From: UMGS172 sp045636945
GTDB lineage: Bacteria > Bacillota > Clostridia > Oscillospirales > Acutalibacteraceae
DNA length: 60,032 bases
Reading direction: 5' to 3'
Assembly (NCBI GenBank): GCA_045636945.1
Contig: JAZTYO010000022.1
Span: 1-60,032 of the forward strand
Below, piece by piece: positions 15,757-23,325 of the stretch (positions are counted from its first letter, which is position 1; every line of letters begins with the position of its first letter). The position numbers and the translations under genes were made by a program. The notes under the pieces were generated by a model. That model saw only the letters and a program-made list of their open reading frames with translations. It made no database searches and was not told the origin of the DNA.

Positions 15757-16196
15757 ATGTTTGAAAATGTAAACAGATACTCCAACCCGTCTGAACTTCG
15801 CGTCACCGATATGCGCTTTGTCGATATCGATGGAGCACCCAAAAGATGCACACTTCTCCATATTGACACTAACCAGGGTATCAGCGGCTACGGTGAGGTG
15901 CGCGATGCATCCTCCAAGACCTATGTTTTGATGTTTAAGAGCCGTATATTGGGCGAAAACCCCTGTAATGTAGATACGATTTTCCGCAAGATTAAGCAGT
16001 TCGGCGGTAAATTCCGTGTCGAGGTTCGTGTTTATTGCAATCGACCATTTCGGTCACGTTTGCGTTGAGGATTGCGTCCGTTTTACACGCAAAAAGGAAC
16101 CCTACAACCTTGCATGGATTGAGGATATGGTACCTTGGATTTACACCGACCAGTATATCCGTTTAAAGAACAGCACTTACTTCGGTGGACTTTTTT
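15757..16196 (+). pseudogene. Enolase-superfamily (mandelate racemase/muconate lactonizing type) gene relic
   Basis: From the ATG at 15757 (AAAGGAAAAA upstream) the frame reads MFENVNRYSNPSELRVTDMR and GISGYGEVRDASSKTYVLMF, the N-terminal capping domain of this superfamily. After about residue 100 the frame changes. A different frame then gives DHFGHVCVEDCVRFTRKKEPYNLAWIEDMVPWIYTDQYIRLKNST, a piece from the barrel. At least one deletion removed the metal-binding core, and the 3' end is cut where it meets the GH43 gene. Intact members have about 370-400 residues. The gene likely acted on a sugar acid, which would fit the neighbouring glycosidase. Confidence 0.8.
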
Positions 16197-16197
16197 A

Positions 16198-17040
16198 TCA
16201 GCATTTCTCAATTATTTCCTTTGCGGTCAAAGATATAAGCACGGGGCGTTCGGCAGTGCTTGGGTGGTTAGGTTTGTGAAAAATGAAGTATTCCTCGCCG
16301 TCAAGCGCAGTGAATATCATTCCGTGGCCGCCGTCATCATCAAAAATTAGGTTATCGGAAACCGTCCATTTGCCGTTTAATTTACCGTTATCAGAGTAGG
16401 CGATACCTTCGCAGTAGTTACCGCCCTTGACAAAGCTTGCCCAAATACAACAGAGTTTACCGTTATGCTTTACCACAAACGGACCGTCGGTAACAAAATT
16501 GCCTTCATCTTTAACACTTCTGACCCAAGATGCGTCACCGGCCGACCACAATACGAAAGGCTCACCGTCGGCCTTTTTAAGGTCGGGGGTTAGTTTCATC
16601 GCACAAACAGCACCGTTGCCGATTTGCATCCATTCGTGGCAGAAAATCATATAAGGCACGCTGTCTTCAACGTAAAAAGTGCCGTCAAGGCTCGACCACT
16701 CGGGAGGGGTAATCATACCGTCCGACCAAGGTGTAAACTTGCCGTCGGGGGTATCGCAAACCAAAATGCCCGTACCACGGTAGCTATTTTCAGGCTTGAA
16801 GGTGGCAAACATATAGAATTTACCGTTATATTCGTGCACCTCGGGTGCCCAAAAGTCTTTAACACCCCAAAAATCTTCGGTACGTTCAAAAATCGACTTT
16901 GGCTCGCTCCAATTTTCAAGGTCGGAGCTTATATACACGTCAAAGCCGAACTGCTCGACTGCTCTCGAACCGTACATATAATATTTTCCGTTGTGTGTAA
17001 GCGCAAACGGGTCGCGGATATTGATATCGGAAATTTTCAT
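16198..17040 (-). CDS. Glycoside hydrolase family 43-like protein
   Basis: The 280-residue protein has five-bladed beta-propeller features: INIRDPFALTHNGKYYMYGS with the catalytic base Asp (RDPF), FWAPEVHEYNGKFYMFAT, SLDGTFYVEDSVPYMIF, VTDGPFVVKHNGKLCCIWAS and GHGMIFTALDGEEYFIFHKPN. GH43 enzymes cleave arabinose- or xylose-containing side chains. There is no signal peptide, so it probably acts inside the cell on imported oligosaccharides. It ends against the enolase-superfamily relic on the other strand. The specificity cannot be read from sequence. Confidence 0.88.
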   Translation of the reverse strand: MKISDINIRDPFALTHNGKYYMYGSRAVEQFGFDVYISSDLENWSEPKSIFERTEDFWGVKDFWAPEVHEYNGKFYMFATFKPENSYRGTGILVCDTPDGKFTPWSDGMITPPEWSSLDGTFYVEDSVPYMIFCHEWMQIGNGAVCAMKLTPDLKKADGEPFVLWSAGDASWVRSVKDEGNFVTDGPFVVKHNGKLCCIWASFVKGGNYCEGIAYSDNGKLNGKWTVSDNLIFDDDGGHGMIFTALDGEEYFIFHKPNHPSTAERPVLISLTAKEIIEKC

Positions 17041-17106
17041 AAATTTACCCCCAAGGACTTAGTTTATTTCAGTATATCGCCTGCAACAACATATTGCAAC
17101 CATAAA

Positions 17107-17138
17107 AAAGCACCCGTTGGTTTCTCAACGGGTGCTTT
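17107..17138 (-). terminator. Terminator after rplL
   Basis: The arms aaagcacccgttg and caacgggtgcttt with a 6-nt loop are followed, on the minus strand, by a T-run. It ends the rplJ-rplL transcript. Confidence 0.88.
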
Positions 17139-17158
17139 GAAGTTGATAAGTAATAAAA

Positions 17159-17536
17159 TTACTTGAGCTCTACCTTTGCGCCAACTTCTTCGAGCTTCTT
17201 CTTCATCTCTTCAGCTTCGTCCTTAGAAACAGCTTCCTTCAAGGTCTTGGGAGCGCCGTCTACAAGGCCCTTAGCCTCTGCAAGGCCAAGACCGGTGATC
17301 TCACGAACAGCCTTGATAACCTTGATCTTCTCTGCGCCAGCCTCTGCGAGAACAACGTCAAACTCGGTCTTCTCCTCAGCTGCGGGGCCTGCTGCTACTG
17401 CGGGACCTGCTACTGCAACAGCTGCTGCTGCAGATACGCCAAACTCCTCTTCTACTGCGTGTACGAGCTCAGAAAGCTCAAGAACGGTAAGAGCTTTGAT
17501 TTCTTCAATCATTGCTGCAATCTTTTCAGATGCCAT
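17159..17536 (-). CDS. rplL: 50S ribosomal protein L7/L12
   Basis: L12 forms the ribosomal stalk that recruits translation factors. The 125 residues have the N-terminal dimerisation domain (MASEKIAAMIEEIKALTVLELSELV), an Ala/Gly-rich hinge (residues 40-57) and the globular C-terminal domain (KIKVIKAVREITGLGLAEAK). An ATG 15 bases upstream overlaps the Shine-Dalgarno; the ATG at 17536 follows GGAGGAAAT and matches the family start. It is the last gene of the rplJL unit. Confidence 0.97.
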   Translation of the reverse strand: MASEKIAAMIEEIKALTVLELSELVHAVEEEFGVSAAAAVAVAGPAVAAGPAAEEKTEFDVVLAEAGAEKIKVIKAVREITGLGLAEAKGLVDGAPKTLKEAVSKDEAEEMKKKLEEVGAKVELK

Positions 17537-17603
17537 TTTAATTTCCTCCAATAAATAATTTTTGTTTTAATTTGTTTGTTTTAAATTTGTTTACGCACAG
17601 AAA

Positions 17604-18125
17604 TTATTCTGCTGCGGGCTCTGCTGCGCCTTCACCGTCTTTATCAACGATGGCCTGAATGACACGGGCGAATGCAGAAATAGGTGCATTGAATGCGTTG
17701 CAAACTGTTGCGAGAAGGATGTCTCTCGGGGGCAGTTTAGCAAGAGAGTCGATAGTTGCGAGGTCGATAACCTTTCCGTCAAGAAATCCGGTCTTAACCT
17801 TGAAGCTATCATTGGTCTCAGCGTACTTGCTGAGGATTCTTGCGGCAGCTACGTGATCGTCTGCGCTGGTAGCGAGAGCGGTAGCACCGTTCAAGAAAGG
17901 ATCCATCTCAGCGAGGTCGGAGCCTTCGATTGCGAGGTGGAGAAGGGTGTTCTTTACAACAGAGTACTGAACGCCTGCTTCACGGAGCTCTTTACGGAGC
18001 TTGGTGTCATCAGCAACCGAGATACCGGTGTAGTCAACAACAACACCTGCAACTGCGCCTTCAACCTTGGCCTTGATTTCAGCAACCTGCTGCTGCTTCA
18101 TTTCCAAAACTGACTGACTGGGCAA
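17604..18125 (-). CDS. rplJ: 50S ribosomal protein L10
   Basis: L10 anchors the L12 stalk to the ribosome and represses its own operon by binding the mRNA leader. The sequence matches L10 (PSQSVLEMKQQQVAEIKAKVEG, VVDYTGISVADDTKLRKELREAGVQYSVVKNTLLH). I place the start at TTG 18125, 9 bases after GGAGGTG. A GTG at 18134 overlaps that Shine-Dalgarno and would add three residues. A recognisable L10 leader, an attenuator and a promoter lie upstream, so this unit is transcribed apart from rplA. Confidence 0.96.
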   Translation of the reverse strand: MPSQSVLEMKQQQVAEIKAKVEGAVAGVVVDYTGISVADDTKLRKELREAGVQYSVVKNTLLHLAIEGSDLAEMDPFLNGATALATSADDHVAAARILSKYAETNDSFKVKTGFLDGKVIDLATIDSLAKLPPRDILLATVCNAFNAPISAFARVIQAIVDKDGEGAAEPAAE

Positions 18126-18150
18126 AATATTCACCTCCGAAAAATGAAAA

Positions 18151-18177
18151 GTGCCTGTTCCAAAGACGGACAGGCAC
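18151..18177 (-). terminator. Attenuator hairpin in the rplJ leader
   Basis: The stem gtgcctgt/acaggcac is followed on the minus strand by TTTTCATTTTT, just before the rplJ Shine-Dalgarno. In this position it can end transcription early. Part of the loop (caaagac) repeats bases of the leader stem, so an antiterminator pairing with the leader is possible. Confidence 0.75.
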
Positions 18178-18195
18178 GAAAAAAGTCAATAAAAT

Positions 18196-18275
18196 ATAAG
18201 ACGTTTTAAGTGTACATCCTCGGTAGGCAGACTCGAAGTCTTTACGCAAAGCACCTACTGTCTTTGGAATTAACA
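18196..18275 (-). promoter_or_regulatory. L10 leader (ribosomal protein autoregulatory RNA)
   Basis: On the minus strand the leader reads CCAAAGACAGTAGGTGC (18251-18267) and then GCCTACCGAGGATGTACA (18211-18228), with GTAGG pairing to CCTAC. This is the hallmark of the Firmicutes L10 leader bound by the L10-L12 complex. With the attenuator downstream it should match stalk-protein synthesis to demand. Confidence 0.9.
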
Positions 18276-18280
18276 CAAGT

Positions 18281-18309
18281 ATATTACCACAAACCCTTCG
18301 GTTTGTCAA
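18281..18309 (-). promoter_or_regulatory. Promoter of rplJ-rplL
   Basis: TTGACA (complement of 18304-18309), a 17-bp spacer, then TAATAT (complement of 18281-18286). The start point would fall at about 18274, right at the L10 leader. Confidence 0.85.
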
Positions 18310-18325
18310 GCATTATTTTTGAAAT

Positions 18326-19717
18326 TCACGAATTTTGTTGTGCGGTCTGCTTTATACGGTCGGACAACGTGAGTCTTCTGCGGACTATCCGGCAATAAAT
18401 GAACAGTGCCGCAAAGGTTAGTCCCCACGAAATGGGGTAGGAGAGATAGAGTGAGGTGGTGGTGTTCCAGATTTTGAACACCGAGAACACCCAGACGATT
18501 CTCAAACCGCAGGCACCGATAAGCGAAATAATCATCGGGACGACCGACTTGCCCATACCTCTGATTGAGCCTGTTGTAAGGTCCATCATACCGCAGATAA
18601 AGTAGGTCGGGCAGATAATTGCCATACGCATCATACCTGCCTGAATATCGGCCTCGTTTGACGAGTATAAAGACATAAGCTGGTGGTCAAAGCCCCAAGC
18701 GATAAGTCCTGTTACCAAGCCCGTCACACTAACCAACAAAAAACCGGTATAGTATATCTTTTTCAGCATCCCATATTGCTTTGCACCGCAACATTGACCT
18801 GTAAAGGTGATAATGGTCTGATAAAATGCGTGCATTGCAAGGTATAAAAAGCCTTCAACGTTGGCGGCATTTCCGTTTCCTGCAATGATACTTGGGTCCT
18901 TGAAAGAATTTATGGCCGACTGAATAACAACGTTGGATACCGAAAACAGAGAGCCTTGTATGCCCGCAGGTACACCAAGTGCTATAATCTGTCCAACCCA
19001 GGTTTTGTTTAACTTTAAGCCTTTAAGGTGGAGTTTTATAGGCTGACTCGTTTTGATAAGCACGCCAACTGTCAACGCGGCGGTAATGAAATGAGATGCC
19101 GAGGTTGCAATAGCAACACCCCTGACGCTCATATCAAAGCCGATAACCGTGATAAGGTTAAGGATAACGTTGACCACACCGCCTATGCTCAAGAAAATCA
19201 TAGGACGTTTTGTGTCACCGTAGGCACGCATTATGGCCGAGCCGAAGTTGTATATCATCGAAAATGGTGCACCTATGAAATAAATCTGCAGATACTGCTC
19301 GGCAAAAGGAAGTACGTTTTCCTCGGTGCCGATAAGTCGGAGCAACGGTTTGGCAAAGATAAAACCCAAAACGGCGATAACGGCACCTGCAATGAAGCCA
19401 AGCAACATTGCGGTCTGTACCGCGGTGCGCAGGTGGTCAAAGTTCTTAGAGCCGATTATACGTGCAATAACAACATTAACACCGACCGAAATGCCGATAA
19501 AAACACCGACGATAAGGTTTATCATTGAACCTGTCGAGCCGATTGCAGCCTGTGCCAATGAGCCGTTTACAGTGTCAAACTTGCCAACAACGATAAGGTC
19601 GGCAGCATTAAAAATGAGCTGCAAAACACCCGAAAGAATAACGGGTATTGTGAACATTATCATATTTTTAACTAGCGAGCCTTGTAAAAGGTTTTTGTTA
19701 TTATTTTTCAATGACAC
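18326..19717 (-). CDS. MATE-family efflux transporter
   Basis: The 463-residue membrane protein has about 12 helices in two homologous halves: PVILSGVLQLIFNAADLIVVGKFD at the start of the first, and LGVPAGIQGSLFSVSNVVIQSAINSF at the start of the second. MATE exporters swap Na+ or H+ for organic cations and drugs. The start is GTG at 19717 with GAGGG 9 bases upstream. Its position between rplA and rplJ is odd, since those genes are normally contiguous. A terminator lies on the rplA side and the rplJ promoter on the other, so it seems to be a separate insertion. The substrate is unknown. Confidence 0.93.
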   Translation of the reverse strand: MSLKNNNKNLLQGSLVKNMIMFTIPVILSGVLQLIFNAADLIVVGKFDTVNGSLAQAAIGSTGSMINLIVGVFIGISVGVNVVIARIIGSKNFDHLRTAVQTAMLLGFIAGAVIAVLGFIFAKPLLRLIGTEENVLPFAEQYLQIYFIGAPFSMIYNFGSAIMRAYGDTKRPMIFLSIGGVVNVILNLITVIGFDMSVRGVAIATSASHFITAALTVGVLIKTSQPIKLHLKGLKLNKTWVGQIIALGVPAGIQGSLFSVSNVVIQSAINSFKDPSIIAGNGNAANVEGFLYLAMHAFYQTIITFTGQCCGAKQYGMLKKIYYTGFLLVSVTGLVTGLIAWGFDHQLMSLYSSNEADIQAGMMRMAIICPTYFICGMMDLTTGSIRGMGKSVVPMIISLIGACGLRIVWVFSVFKIWNTTTSLYLSYPISWGLTFAALFIYCRIVRRRLTLSDRIKQTAQQNS

Positions 19718-19771
19718 AAAAATCCCTCATTTTAAAACAAAAAGCGAAAAACTAAACCTAACGAAAAAACA

Positions 19772-19799
19772 ACCGACTGTGCCGTACGACACAGTCGGT
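19772..19799 (-). terminator. Terminator after rplA
   Basis: The arms accgactgtg and cacagtcggt with an 8-nt loop are followed on the minus strand by TTGTTTTTT. It ends the rpmG-secE-nusG-rplK-rplA transcript before the MATE gene. Confidence 0.88.
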
Positions 19800-19810
19800 A
19801 AATTCTAAAA

Positions 19811-20506
19811 TTAAGCGCCGTACTTAGAAGCGTTAACCTTAATTCCGGGGCCCATAGTAGTAGCAACTACGCAGGACTTGATATACTGACCCTTAGCTGC
19901 AGCAGGCTTTGCCTTTGCAACAGCGTTGAGCAAGGTTTCGAAGTTCTCCTGAAGCTTCTCAGGACCAAAGGAAACCTTACCAATGGGGCAGTGGATGATG
20001 TTCTGCTTGTCAAGACGGTACTCGATCTTACCTGCCTTAGCCTCGGTAACTGCACGAGCTACGTCGGGGGTAACGGTACCTGCCTTGGGGTTAGGCATAA
20101 GTCCGCGAGGACCGAGAACCTTACCCAAACGACCTACAAGACCCATCATATCGGGGCTTGCGATAACAACGTCGAAATCCATCCAGTTTTCGTTCTGAAT
20201 CTTAGCAACCAAATCCTCAGCGCCAACGAAATCAGCACCTGCAGCCTTAGCGGCCTCAGCCTTGTCTTCCTTACAGAAAACGAGGGTACGAACGGTCTTA
20301 CCGGTACCGTTGGGGAGAACAACTGCGCCACGAACCTGCTGGTCAGCGTGACGAGAGTCAACACCCAAGCGGATGTGAGCCTCAACGGTCTCATCGAACT
20401 TTGCGGTTTTAGTCTTTACAGTAAGGTCCATTGCCTCAGCAATGTCATACTGCTTTGTAGTATCTACAAGCCCAGCGCTTGCAACATATTTCTTTCCGTG
20501 TTTCAT
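19811..20506 (-). CDS. rplA: 50S ribosomal protein L1
   Basis: L1 forms the mobile stalk near the ribosomal E site and can bind its own mRNA. The 231-residue protein has KHGKKYVASAGLVD at the start, the central IASPDMMGLVGRLGKVLGPRGLMPNPKAGTV signature, and VGVDSRHADQQVRG-type core sequence. It is directly downstream of rplK (56-bp gap). The ATG at 20506 follows GGGAGGAAAT. Confidence 0.97.
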   Translation of the reverse strand: MKHGKKYVASAGLVDTTKQYDIAEAMDLTVKTKTAKFDETVEAHIRLGVDSRHADQQVRGAVVLPNGTGKTVRTLVFCKEDKAEAAKAAGADFVGAEDLVAKIQNENWMDFDVVIASPDMMGLVGRLGKVLGPRGLMPNPKAGTVTPDVARAVTEAKAGKIEYRLDKQNIIHCPIGKVSFGPEKLQENFETLLNAVAKAKPAAAKGQYIKSCVVATTMGPGIKVNASKYGA

Positions 20507-20562
20507 TATAATTTCCTCCCAAATAAGTGGTTAAATCGGATATTTCCTCCCACAAGGGAGCA

Positions 20563-20988
20563 TCAGTCTTCGACAGTGATGCCCATTGAACGTGCAGTAC
20601 CGGCAACCATAGACATAGCTGCTTCGATAGATGCTGCGTTAAGGTCGGGCATTTTCTGTTCTGCGATCTTTCTAACCTGCTCCGAAGTGATCTTAGCTAC
20701 CTTAGTCTTGTTAGGAACGCCGGAAGCCTTGTCAATTCCGCAAGCCTTCTTGATAAGAACGGCTGCAGGAGGAGTCTTGGTGATGAAAGTGAAGGAACGG
20801 TCGGCGTATACAGTGATAACAACAGGAATGATAAGACCTGCGTCATTCTTGGTACGCTCGTTGAATTCCTTGGTGAATGCCATAATGTTTACACCGTGCT
20901 GACCGAGAGCCGGACCAACAGGGGGAGCCGGAGTTGCTTTTCCGGCAGGGATCTGAAGTTTGATATAGCCAGTAATTTTCTGTGCCAT
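20563..20988 (-). CDS. rplK: 50S ribosomal protein L11
   Basis: L11 binds 23S rRNA at the GTPase-associated centre. The 141 residues are the standard length, with MAQKITGYIKLQIPAGKATPAPPVGPALGQHGVNI and the C-terminal SMGITVED. The ATG at 20988 was chosen over an in-frame ATG at 21003, because GGAGGTG lies between the two. Confidence 0.97.
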   Translation of the reverse strand: MAQKITGYIKLQIPAGKATPAPPVGPALGQHGVNIMAFTKEFNERTKNDAGLIIPVVITVYADRSFTFITKTPPAAVLIKKACGIDKASGVPNKTKVAKITSEQVRKIAEQKMPDLNAASIEAAMSMVAGTARSMGITVED

Positions 20989-21129
20989 TGCTTGCACCTC
21001 CAAAAATAGTGGTGGCGGTGTTTATTTTAAAACACTCACGGAGCGCCCATCAAAAATAATATTTGGCGTTCCTCCCACGGGGCGACGCTTTTCTTAGCGT
21101 CTTAAAGCAGGTTGCCCTGCGACTTATCA

Positions 21130-21663
21130 TTAGTCTTCAATCAATTCAATCTGATTGAGTTCGAGTTCAACAGGTGTTTCTCTGCCGAACATCGAAATAG
21201 TGACGCGAACGTTGTTGTTATTAACATCGATCTCATCAACAACACCGGTAAAGGTTTCCAAAGGACCGTCGATAATTCGAACGGAATCTCCAACTGCGTA
21301 TTTAACCTCGACGCTGCGCTTTTCAACGCCCAAGGACTCAACCTCTTTATCGGTGAGTGGTACCGGCTTGGAAGCCGGACCAACGAAGCCCGTGCATCCG
21401 CGTGTGTTACGCACGACGTACCACGAGTCATCGGTAACGATCATTTTGATCATTACGTAACCGGGGAAGATCTTTCTTTCTACCTGCTTTTCCTTACCGT
21501 CTGCACCGATTTCGGTAACAATTTCGGTAGGAATCTTGATATCCTGAATGAGATCCTGCATTCCGCGGTTTTCGACCATTTTTTCAAGGTCGGTCATAAC
21601 CTTGTTCTCATAGCCTGAGTATGTGTGTACTACATACCACTTGGCTTCGCCTAAATCTGCCAT
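21130..21663 (-). CDS. nusG: Transcription termination/antitermination protein NusG
   Basis: NusG binds RNA polymerase and links it to Rho or to the ribosome. The 177-residue protein has the NGN domain (AKWYVVHTYSGYENKV, FPGYVMIKMIVTDDSWYVVRNTRGCTGFVG) and a C-terminal KOW domain (VGDSVRIIDGPLETFTGVVDEID). GGGAGG precedes the ATG. The gene order secE-nusG-rplK-rplA is the conserved bacterial one. Confidence 0.97.
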   Translation of the reverse strand: MADLGEAKWYVVHTYSGYENKVMTDLEKMVENRGMQDLIQDIKIPTEIVTEIGADGKEKQVERKIFPGYVMIKMIVTDDSWYVVRNTRGCTGFVGPASKPVPLTDKEVESLGVEKRSVEVKYAVGDSVRIIDGPLETFTGVVDEIDVNNNNVRVTISMFGRETPVELELNQIELIED

Positions 21664-21688
21664 AGCTTAACCTCCCAAAATGTACGCA

Positions 21689-22387
21689 TTAAGCGTAGAT
21701 AAGGTCAAGTAATGCTCCGAGACCAAAGTCAACAGCCCAGATAAATGCTCCAACGATAAGGCAGATAATCAAAACGATTATTGTGTTCTTAACGACAGCT
21801 TTGGGACCGGGCCAAACGATCTTCTTAATCTCGCCCTTGTAATCCTTAAGGAATTTAATTACCTTCTGGGTAATGGTGAGCGATCCATCGCCTGCTGCAA
21901 GGACTGCAAGCTTATCGGCTGCAAGCAGATAAACCAAAGCACTGATGCAGGTGAGGAAGCAGGCTGCAGAGATGAGGAACGGAATAACCGTTGTTTTCAA
22001 AGCCTCTGCGGCATAGCCTGCAGGAACAATACCATACAGATCCAAGAAACTTGCGGGCTTGCATGCAATAACCAGCATATAGACCGCAGTGATGATCGAG
22101 AAAGCAATTGTAGCCCATCTGATATTCTTAGCCTTCTTCCAAAAGTAGGAAGCAGCAGCGAATACGACGGTAAAAGCAATCAGGATGAAGTTGAACAACA
22201 AGTGTGCGGACTTAGCGCCTGTTGCACCGTTGCCATACTCTGCGCCGAAAGCAAATTCTGCTCCGACTCGACCGGTTTCGTTAAGACTGCCGTAGACTAC
22301 GTCGCTGTAAGGAGCAAAGAACAACAATACAGCTGCGACGGCGAAGATAAGTGCGAGTACACCGAAAACGTTTTTAGTTAACTTCAT
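21689..22387 (-). CDS. secE: SecE translocase subunit with a large N-terminal membrane extension
   Basis: The last 60 or so residues are a normal SecE: VIKFLKDYKGEIKKIVWPGPKAVVKNT, then one membrane helix. This part clamps SecY in the secretion channel. Ahead of it are about 170 extra residues with four predicted membrane segments (about 7-26, 62-80, 92-110 and 133-158), giving 232 residues against about 60-75 for a usual Firmicute SecE. The frame is continuous and the ATG at 22387 follows AAGGAGG, so this appears to be a real fusion. I do not recognise the extension. Confidence 0.88.
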   Translation of the reverse strand: MKLTKNVFGVLALIFAVAAVLLFFAPYSDVVYGSLNETGRVGAEFAFGAEYGNGATGAKSAHLLFNFILIAFTVVFAAASYFWKKAKNIRWATIAFSIITAVYMLVIACKPASFLDLYGIVPAGYAAEALKTTVIPFLISAACFLTCISALVYLLAADKLAVLAAGDGSLTITQKVIKFLKDYKGEIKKIVWPGPKAVVKNTIIVLIICLIVGAFIWAVDFGLGALLDLIYA

Positions 22388-22397
22388 GTGTACCTCC

Positions 22398-22547
22398 TTA
22401 CTTCGTCTCTTTGTGAACGGTGTGCTTCTTGCAGAATCTGCAATACTTGTTCATCTCAAGACGATCCGGGTCGTTTTTCTTGTTCTTCATAGTGTTGTAG
22501 TTGCGCTGTTTGCACTCAGAACAAGCAAGTGTAATTTTAACTCTCAT
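22398..22547 (-). CDS. rpmG: 50S ribosomal protein L33
   Basis: The 49-residue protein starts MRVKITLACSECKQRNY and has two CxxC pairs (CSEC, CRFC), the zinc-binding C+ form of L33. The ATG at 22547 follows GGGAGGTG; the longer frame reaching to 22679 has no ribosome site. It is the first gene of the operon, with secE 10 bp downstream, the usual Firmicute order. Confidence 0.96.
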   Translation of the reverse strand: MRVKITLACSECKQRNYNTMKNKKNDPDRLEMNKYCRFCKKHTVHKETK

Positions 22548-22738
22548 GACGGCACCTCCCGTTTTACGGAAATAATTTTGTTCCCATTTTTTCAGAGAAC
22601 GCGAGCCTCCCTCGAATCGGACAAAAGCCGCACGCCGCAAAAGCACCATATATTGTAGTGCTTTTGAAAGCGCAAACAACGTGCTGTATATCCGTTGTCC
22701 GAAAAGGGTCTTAAACTAAAAAAGACCCTCGCAGAGGT
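22548..22738 (-). promoter_or_regulatory. Long leader of the rpmG operon with two hairpins
   Basis: About 190 nt separate the promoter from rpmG. On the minus strand an early hairpin (AGGGTC/GACCCT, 22705-22729) ends in TTTT, and a second (AAAAGCAC/GTGCTTTT, 22639-22665) follows. The first has the shape of an attenuator. I do not recognise a known ribosomal leader family here. Confidence 0.5.
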
Positions 22739-22744
22739 ACTAGC

Positions 22745-22773
22745 ATTATAGCACAACTCACTGCAAAGGTCAA
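22745..22773 (-). promoter_or_regulatory. Promoter of rpmG-secE-nusG-rplKA
   Basis: TTGACC, a 17-bp spacer, then a perfect TATAAT (complement of 22745-22750). The -35 box differs from consensus at one base. This is a strong housekeeping promoter, fitting a ribosomal operon. Confidence 0.9.
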
Positions 22774-22819
22774 GCGTTTTTTTTGTTTGGAGTCATATTT
22801 TTTTGAAAGAAGATGCCGC

Positions 22820-23302
22820 TTATTTATGATACGTTCCGCCTTGCGAAATTTTAAATGCACGGTATATCTGTTCCAAAAGCATCACACGGGCCAACTGATG
22901 CGGAAAGGTCATTTTGGACATCGAAAGCTTGTAGTCAGCCTTTTGCTTAACGCGGTCGGACAGTCCGTAAGACCCACCGATAATAAACACAACGTTGCTT
23001 TGACCCGAAACGCCGATTTCGGAAAGTTTGTGCGATAGTTCTTCACTGTCCATCTGCTTGCCCTCAATACACATCGGTATCACGTACGCACCGTTAGAAA
23101 TGGCAGTAAGTATCTTTTCAGCCTCGGTTTCTAGAGCTTGTGAAATTTGCGACTCATTAGGCGAGTCGGGCAGTTTGGCGGCATCTATCTCAACGCTTTT
23201 GAGTGTGCAAAGTGTTGACAACCGCTTTTCATACTCCTTAACAGCATCGCGGAGATACTGTTCTTTAAGTCTGCCGACCGTTATAAGTGTGATTTTTAAC
23301 AT
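22820..23302 (-). CDS. rlmH: 23S rRNA m3-pseudouridine-1915 methyltransferase
   Basis: RlmH (YbeA) methylates pseudouridine 1915 in helix 69 of 23S rRNA, using SAM bound in a SPOUT knot. The 160 residues are standard, with KITLITVGRLKEQYLRDAVKEYEKRL at the start, VFIIGGSYGLSDRVKQKADYKLSMSKMTFPHQLARVMLLEQIYRAFKI at the end, and HK as the last conserved pair. It follows the walJ-like gene by 23 bp. Confidence 0.96.
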   Translation of the reverse strand: MLKITLITVGRLKEQYLRDAVKEYEKRLSTLCTLKSVEIDAAKLPDSPNESQISQALETEAEKILTAISNGAYVIPMCIEGKQMDSEELSHKLSEIGVSGQSNVVFIIGGSYGLSDRVKQKADYKLSMSKMTFPHQLARVMLLEQIYRAFKISQGGTYHK

Positions 23303-23325
23303 TTATTTATTAACCTCAATCATTT

